A stretch of 17,859 bases of DNA from Candidatus Yanofskybacteria bacterium RIFCSPHIGHO2_01_FULL_44_22 (GTDB taxonomy: Bacteria; Patescibacteriota; Minisyncoccia; 2-02-FULL-40-12; GWA2-44-9), in the NCBI GenBank assembly GCA_001794205.1, contig MGJJ01000006.1, positions 1 through 17,859 of the forward strand, read 5' to 3'. Each line of letters starts with the position of its first letter. The first letter of the stretch is position 1. This document shows positions 13,995 to 17,859 of the stretch, piece by piece. The notes under the pieces were generated by a model. It worked only from the letters and a program-made list of their open reading frames with translations. It did no database searches and was not told the DNA's origin. Position numbers and translations under genes: made by a program.

Positions 13995-16424
13995 TTATTT
14001 AGTTGGCGACGGAGTTGATTTAAGCTTTCTTTTGGGCGCTAATTTTTTAAGTTCCAAGCTCTTTTTCACCTTTTTCCAAAATGACACGCTCAACGCATCC
14101 CGGAAAAACTTTTCCGTGTAAAATTGGGCCGGCAAAACAATTGAATCCACCGCATCCAATCCTTGAGCAATGAGGGATTTGTTTAACGCCACAACATCTT
14201 CAACTAACGCTAAATTGGGAGTCGGAGTCACCGTCCCGATTTCTAATTCTGCGAGTTCGGGAGTTTCAACCATAGAAGATTTTTCTCTTGGAAATTTCCA
14301 TTGGTCTTTGTAATTAAACTCGCTTGAGTGAACTAAGCTTGGCTTGCGAAGCTTGGCCTTACTTGTACAGTAACCAGAAATAATATCATAAGCAAGCACT
14401 TGATTGCTTCCATTAACAGGTTCTCCAGAACCAGAATACCAGGCTATTCTATCCTGTGAAACGACAAGACTGCTTTTTGTTTTTGGATAATTGTGATAAC
14501 CCCAACGGCTGTCGAAAACGCGAAGCTGTTTAATCGCTTCATCCATAAACGGCCAAGTCGGACAAGACCTTATGTCAGCTGAAACTTTTTGGAGAACATT
14601 GTAGGCCCGGCCAAGATCCGGTGAACCGCCTCCTGCCGGCGGAGTACAGGCATTATCACATGACGAATTGCCGTACAAACCAGTTGGGTCTGCGACACAA
14701 CTGCCTTGAGAGTTGCAAGAATACTTCACTTCCGTACTGGTATTTTTAACGGCCAGCGCAAATTGTTGAATTTTTGATTTTTTGGGAGAAGATGAATCAA
14801 CGACTTTAATCTTAAATGTTTTGGAATCTGCCTTGGTCGGCGTGCCGGATAATAATCCGGCTGAATTTAGAGTTAACCCCGCCGGCAATTTGCCGCTAAT
14901 TATTGACCAGGTATAAGGCACTGTTCCGCCGGTGGCCGAAAGACTCTGGCTATATGCGGCGCCAACCGTCCCATCGGCAAACGATGCGGTCGTTATCGTT
15001 AGACCGCCCCCACCATTGTCATCGCTAATTTTAAAATTTAAGCCAAACCGGATTGTTCCGCCTGATTTTAATTCTCCGCCGTTAGGCGAAATACTTTGAA
15101 GAGATGCCGATATTTTCTTACCGACGGGAGAAAAGAGCTTGAAACCTTCAACGCTGGAATCAATTTTTAATTCCCACTTTCCGATTGTTCTGTTAAAAAC
15201 TTTGGGCAAACTTTTTATATTAAGATTCCCCTGCCTATCTTCACTGCCGTCTTTGAAAAATCTCCACACATCTTCACCAGATTGCTCATTACCGCCAATT
15301 ACGGGCACAATCCTGCCGGTATAGGACTTGTCATTAAGCTTACCTTCCACGACAAGCGTCCCGAATTTCTTTTTAACGGGCGTTACAATCACATAAACCG
15401 CCGAGGTTGTCGTTTTGGATTTGCCGTCCTGGGTGTTGGTAGCCCTTAATGAAAAGGCGCTGCTTCTTGATATTTTGACTTTCAATTCTCCCGCCGGCAG
15501 TTTACAGCCTTCGGAATTTTCTTCACAAATATTCTTTTGGCCGGCCGGGTCCTGGTCGCTTTGGGGGGCTAAACGGCCTTTTATTTCCATGCTTGTAGCA
15601 TTAGCAATACTCCATTTAAAAGTTACTGAATCACCCTCGGTAACTCTTATTGATTTTTTGCCATTATCAAATGTAAACGAAGCAATCTTGGGCGCAATAA
15701 TGCCGCTTCCTCCTCCCCCGCCCTTTTTAATCTCAATTTTAAAATCGCCGGTTATCTCATCGTTTTCGTTTTTGCCTATCCTGCTTTTAAGGGTGATCGT
15801 TCCGGTGGCTGTTCCTTCTTTGGCTGATGTGGAGTTTATGCTTCTTATTGTAAAACTGCTACCATAACTTGATGCGGGAGCCGTTAATCCAAAATCAGAA
15901 AGATTGTTGGTTCCCAACTGCCAAAACGGTCTTTTCGCCGCATTGTTTGCTTTTATGGTTCCGCTGTACGGCCTGCCGGCCGTTCCCGCCTTAAGGCCGG
16001 AAAAATCCATGGCTAATTCATTTTCATTATTTCCGACATCATTATTAGTAACCACTGTTAATTTAAGATTTTTGAAAACAGTTTGAGGAAAAAATTCTTT
16101 GGGAGAATCTGTAACTTTTACACGCAATAAAAAATCTTTAGGGGTAGAAATAGCTGCTACAGTGCCGGTAATTTTACCATCAGGGGAAAAATTAAGACCC
16201 GTTGGCAAATCATAAAACATAGACCTAGACCAAATGTAAGGCGCTGTTCCGCCGGTGGCCGAAAGACTCTGGCTATATGCCTTGCCTAATGTTGCATCAG
16301 GAAGAGATTCGGTTGTTATTTTTAGTTTTTCTTCTGCAGCCAAACTGCCATTAAAAGCCAAAGACAATCCGACAATTACTAAACCGGCCATCAACAGAGC
16401 GAGAAAACCTTTTCTATTTCGCAT
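13995..16424 (-). CDS. Secreted surface protein with putative Ig (He_PIG) domains
   Basis: With start ATG 16424 (809 aa) the protein opens MRNRKGFLALLMAGLVIVGL, a signal peptide cut near AAEE; a TTG at 16448 would add 8 residues. Numbering from the TTG, a He_PIG domain lies at about 42-130 (LPDATLGKAYSQSLSATGG, then LPTGLNFSPDGKITGT). A second at about 480-570 has ADGTVGAAYSQSLSATGG and LPAGLTLNSAGLLSGTP. Between them are beta-rich segments, one Ig/PKD-like (VTEGDSVTFKWSIANATSME). A short Cys module follows near 580-605 (YSCNSQGSCVADPTGLYGNS, then CDNAC), probably disulfide-bonded. The last 200 residues are unassigned and end in a basic Lys/Pro/Ser tail. It probably acts on the cell surface in adhesion. 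No sortase motif or C-terminal TM anchor is seen. Confidence 0.85.
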   Translation of the reverse strand: MRNRKGFLALLMAGLVIVGLSLAFNGSLAAEEKLKITTESLPDATLGKAYSQSLSATGGTAPYIWSRSMFYDLPTGLNFSPDGKITGTVAAISTPKDFLLRVKVTDSPKEFFPQTVFKNLKLTVVTNNDVGNNENELAMDFSGLKAGTAGRPYSGTIKANNAAKRPFWQLGTNNLSDFGLTAPASSYGSSFTIRSINSTSAKEGTATGTITLKSRIGKNENDEITGDFKIEIKKGGGGGSGIIAPKIASFTFDNGKKSIRVTEGDSVTFKWSIANATSMEIKGRLAPQSDQDPAGQKNICEENSEGCKLPAGELKVKISRSSAFSLRATNTQDGKSKTTTSAVYVIVTPVKKKFGTLVVEGKLNDKSYTGRIVPVIGGNEQSGEDVWRFFKDGSEDRQGNLNIKSLPKVFNRTIGKWELKIDSSVEGFKLFSPVGKKISASLQSISPNGGELKSGGTIRFGLNFKISDDNGGGGLTITTASFADGTVGAAYSQSLSATGGTVPYTWSIISGKLPAGLTLNSAGLLSGTPTKADSKTFKIKVVDSSSPKKSKIQQFALAVKNTSTEVKYSCNSQGSCVADPTGLYGNSSCDNACTPPAGGGSPDLGRAYNVLQKVSADIRSCPTWPFMDEAIKQLRVFDSRWGYHNYPKTKSSLVVSQDRIAWYSGSGEPVNGSNQVLAYDIISGYCTSKAKLRKPSLVHSSEFNYKDQWKFPREKSSMVETPELAELEIGTVTPTPNLALVEDVVALNKSLIAQGLDAVDSIVLPAQFYTEKFFRDALSVSFWKKVKKSLELKKLAPKRKLKSTPSPTK
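14914..16280. repeat. Near-identical 44-bp DNA in two Ig-like domains
   Basis: Bases 14914-14957 and 16237-16280 differ at only one position, including 37 identical bases (14921-14957 and 16244-16280). They encode the same AYSQSLSATGGT(A/V)PY stretch of the two He_PIG domains, while sequence on both sides has diverged. Confidence 0.8.
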
Positions 16425-16493
16425 AAGATTTTTTCTTGGAAATTTCAAAATAGCAAAAATTCAACCTTTGCTATCGGAAATAGCCGTGAAAAT

Positions 16494-16525
16494 ATTATAC
16501 AATATAATTATAGAACTTTACTTTG
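16494..16525 (-). promoter_or_regulatory. Probable AT-rich promoter of the Ig-like protein gene
   Basis: Minus-strand TATAAT occurs at 16499-16494, with another about 15 bases upstream, in a strongly AT-rich stretch about 70 bases before the start codon. No clear -35 was found for the proximal box, so the assignment is weak. Confidence 0.35.
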
Positions 16526-16580
16526 CAAAACAAAAACTTATTTATCCACTTACAATGGTTCCCTTTGTAAACTTTGTAAA

Positions 16581-16946
16581 TTATATATTTTTAAAATGCT
16601 TAATTTGAGCCGCTCCCCTGTCTTTATCAAAAGAAACAGAGACAACGTCCAACTGCCACTCTTGATTCTCATTGAATTTTTTGGCGATTAAGAATATTTC
16701 AGCCGTCCGTTTAACTTTTGCCATTTTCTTCCAATCTGCCCGTAATTCCGGCTCAAAGCCGGCAGCTGCGCTTTTGTTGGCTTTTACTTCAACGAAAACA
16801 ACAATCCCCTCTTTTTCGCAGACAATATCTATTTCTCCCCACGGTTTGCGATAATTGCGGGCTAAAATTTTGTATCCCCTCTTTTCCAAAAATTCCCCGG
16901 CAATTTTTTCAGCAACAAAACCAAGTTCCGTCCTTTGAGTTATCAT
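16581..16946 (-). CDS. yraN: YraN / UPF0102 family nuclease-like protein
   Basis: This 121-aa protein matches the UPF0102 (YraN) family, small proteins with a restriction-endonuclease-like fold related to Holliday-junction resolvases; their cellular role is not established. The conserved N-terminus is present (RTELGFVAEKIAGEFLEKRG, then YKILARNYR). The GEIDIVCEKEGIVVFVEVKA block (about 37-56) has the E/D...E-x-K arrangement expected of the nuclease core. The Arg/Lys helix and WQLDVVSV strand follow. The start ATG 16946 cannot extend upstream because an in-frame TAG lies four codons before it. The best Shine-Dalgarno site, GGAGG, is 15 nt away, which is long. It stands between the Ig-like gene and a long gene-free stretch. 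Confidence 0.9.
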   Translation of the reverse strand: MITQRTELGFVAEKIAGEFLEKRGYKILARNYRKPWGEIDIVCEKEGIVVFVEVKANKSAAAGFEPELRADWKKMAKVKRTAEIFLIAKKFNENQEWQLDVVSVSFDKDRGAAQIKHFKNI

Positions 16947-17040
16947 TTGCCAAACCTATCACCTCCAAAAACTTTTACAATAGTTCATACGCTTTTAAAA
17001 TTATTACCACCTTATAATTTAACGAGTGCTCCGTCGGGCC

Positions 17041-17080
17041 TTTTTTCTTCGGCCTGCCAGTAGGCAGGTTCAGAAAAAAA
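17041..17080. terminator. Bidirectional terminator-like hairpin
   Basis: CCTGCC/GGCAGG (17053-17058 and 17063-17068) with loop AGTA is flanked by TTTTTTCT on the left and AGAAAAAAA on the right, which can extend the stem. CCTGCC-x4-GGCAGG is a type of short palindrome often seen between genes. It lies upstream of yraN and could end transcription from either side. Confidence 0.5.
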
Positions 17081-17207
17081 ACAAATTACCTTAAGACACA
17101 TCAATAATCTCCAAGTGAAAATTAGAAAAACCCCGTCTAATCTGTTTTTCAATAATTCTGCTCCGACCGCATACCGCAGCAGGCATGGGAAGGTAATCAC
17201 AAGAATC

Positions 17208-17522
17208 ACAAGGACAGTCCTTGTTTGTACTTGTTTGTAATTGCAAGTCCTTGCAAGAGTGCTTGCAAGGACAGTCCTTGTTTGTATTGTTTGTATGCTC
17301 CCTTGTATTATTCTTTTGAATCTTTTTGCTTGAGCATCAGCTTCAAATACAAACCCATATGGGGGCGGAGGGCGTGATATAAATAAATTGCTGATTGTTT
17401 ATTGTTATCTTGTTGATTGAATTTTAATTAAATTCTTAACAATATAACAAGCTATCAAAATAGCAATTTAGAATCAGGGGGCGCCCCGAAGCCACAAGGA
17501 CGACAAACAAGGACTGTCCTTG
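17208..17522. repeat. Three copies of a 19-20-bp palindrome-containing repeat
   Basis: AAGGACAGTCCTTGTTTGTA occurs at 17210-17229 and 17267-17286. Its first 19 bases recur inverted at 17503-17521. The core AAGGACAGTCCTT is itself nearly palindromic. Between the direct copies lie TTGTTTGTA and TGCAAGTCCTTGCAAG variants. No gene is supported from 16947 to the window end. ATTGCTGATTGTTT (17387-17400) in the same stretch matches the simple repeat inside tsaE. Confidence 0.75.
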
Positions 17523-17590
17523 TAATGTGTTGTAATGACGACTTTGTGATGGACTACAAATAATACAAAGGTTTTTAAAATTAAATAAAA

Positions 17591-17734
17591 GCGTAGCCCC
17601 CGTCCTTCTTTCATCCGTTGCGGGGAATTTTTAAATATCCGAGACGCCCCGCCGCTTTGAGCGGGGTAAACCGAATAGCAAATTCCAGGCCGGAGGCCGA
17701 AGCGTAGTGGATGAAAGAAGGGCGGGGGCAAAGC
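17591..17734 (+). ncRNA. Structured repeat, copy 2 (possible ncRNA or folded-DNA element)
   Basis: The 21-bp closing stem (17596-17616 with 17709-17729) has 20 Watson-Crick pairs and one G-T wobble. It surrounds the same core as copy 1: a 29-base identical block (17613-17641), CGAATAGCAAATT (17672-17684), hairpin GGCC-GGA-GGCC (17688-17698 region) and GCGTAGTGGAT (17702-17712). Outside the stem a GC/GC pair and a 3x3 internal loop (GTA/AAA) match copy 1 in form. The internal hairpin CCCCGC/GCGGGG (17647-17652 and 17661-17666) is shorter than in copy 1. The stem sequence differs from copy 1 at eight positions but remains paired. Confidence 0.5.
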
Positions 17735-17780
17735 AATTATTTTACATTATGCGACCCTGCACGCTATCCACAAAAATTGG

Positions 17781-17810
17781 TTGACAGGTGCCGGTCAAAA
17801 ATGATATCTT
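17781..17810 (+). promoter_or_regulatory. Sigma-70-type promoter for a gene beyond the window
   Basis: Consensus -35 TTGACA (17781-17786), an 18-bp spacer, and -10 TATCTT (17805-17810, 4 of 6). The predicted start near 17817 leads into the leader at 17821-17859, which ends in AAGGA, a likely Shine-Dalgarno site. Confidence 0.7.
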
Positions 17811-17820
17811 TATATCTGTG

Positions 17821-17859
17821 ATTCTCCCAAAGAGAATTTTTGTCTTTTTGGGAAGGATA
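17821..17859 (+). promoter_or_regulatory. Leader with alternative hairpins (attenuator-like)
   Basis: Hairpin A, ATTCTC/GAGAAT (17821-17826 and 17832-17837), is followed by TTTTTGTCTTTTT and looks like a weak terminator. Hairpin B, TCCCAAA/TTTGGGA (17825-17831 and 17847-17853), overlaps A and ends at the AAGGA ribosome-binding site (17853-17857). The two cannot form together. The regulated gene starts past the window edge. Confidence 0.4.

Noticed and set aside
17012..17209. 65-codon minus-strand frame with a hydrophobic start
   Set aside because: Its second half is a translation of the CCTGCC/GGCAGG palindrome and A/T runs. There is no ribosome-binding site, so I treat the region as non-coding.
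17208..17522. CRISPR array
   Set aside because: There are only three copies, one inverted, with unequal spacing and no cas genes. The repeats are themselves palindromic intergenic elements.
17474..17731. 85-codon minus-strand open frame across structured repeat copy 2
   Set aside because: Same reason as for copy 1: it follows the palindrome arms, has no ribosome-binding site, and its peptide is not shared with copy 1.
17764..17772. DnaA-box-like CTATCCACA, and TTATCCACT near 16543, as signs of oriC
   Set aside because: Two single near-matches about 1.2 kb apart, without clustering, an AT-rich unwinding element or a dnaA gene in view, are not enough.
1..17859. Alternative genetic code (TGA as Gly or Trp, as in some Patescibacteria)
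   Set aside because: polA and mutM end at expected lengths with TGA, and no gene needs TGA read-through.

Overview
The window looks like a chromosomal segment of a Candidate Phyla Radiation (Patescibacteria) bacterium, most likely Parcubacteria-like. The evidence is the AT-leaning, lysine-rich coding style, several proteins without Shine-Dalgarno sites, small hypothetical membrane proteins, a 'putative Ig' surface protein with a C-terminal Cys module, and intergenic regions crowded with short palindromic repeats. TGA is used as a normal stop (polA, mutM), so the standard bacterial code applies. No alignment was run; family names come from motif recognition.

Layout. At 24-185 is the N-terminal stub of a serine recombinase that ends inside two back-to-back palindromes. 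A two-TM hypothetical protein follows (337-948), then a tRNA-Arg with anticodon GCG (1043-1114). The 3' part of this tRNA plus its downstream flank (55 bp) is repeated exactly 171 bp later. A 76-aa hypothetical protein with its own terminator comes next, then recG (1798-4005, +). recG converges on a long minus-strand run, read right to left as tsaE (11847), polA, mutM, a DUF3048 protein, holA and a GT2 membrane glycosyltransferase (ending 4011). Spacings in the run are mostly under 75 bp, so it may be one or two operons for DNA replication, repair and tRNA modification with an envelope gene at the end.

The intergenic stretch 11848-12507 holds at least six hairpins, including the first copy (12142-12363) of a structured repeat. 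A GC-rich, promoter-driven, translationally coupled two-gene unit follows on the minus strand (13853-12508: a secreted glycine-zipper protein and a three-TM protein). Then come a secreted 809-817-aa Ig-like protein and a YraN/UPF0102 protein. The last 900 bases have no convincing gene. They carry three copies of a 19-20-bp palindromic repeat, the second copy of the structured repeat (17591-17734), and a sigma-70-type promoter and leader for a + strand gene lying beyond the window.

The most interesting signal is the pair of structured repeats at 12142-12363 and 17591-17734. Both carry the same conserved core inside a 21-bp closing stem. The stem sequence differs at 8 positions between copies, yet stays complementary within each copy, with 7 fully compensated changes and one going to a G-T wobble. 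An internal 4-bp hairpin also covaries. This suggests a structured RNA or a folded-DNA mobile element that I cannot assign to a known family.
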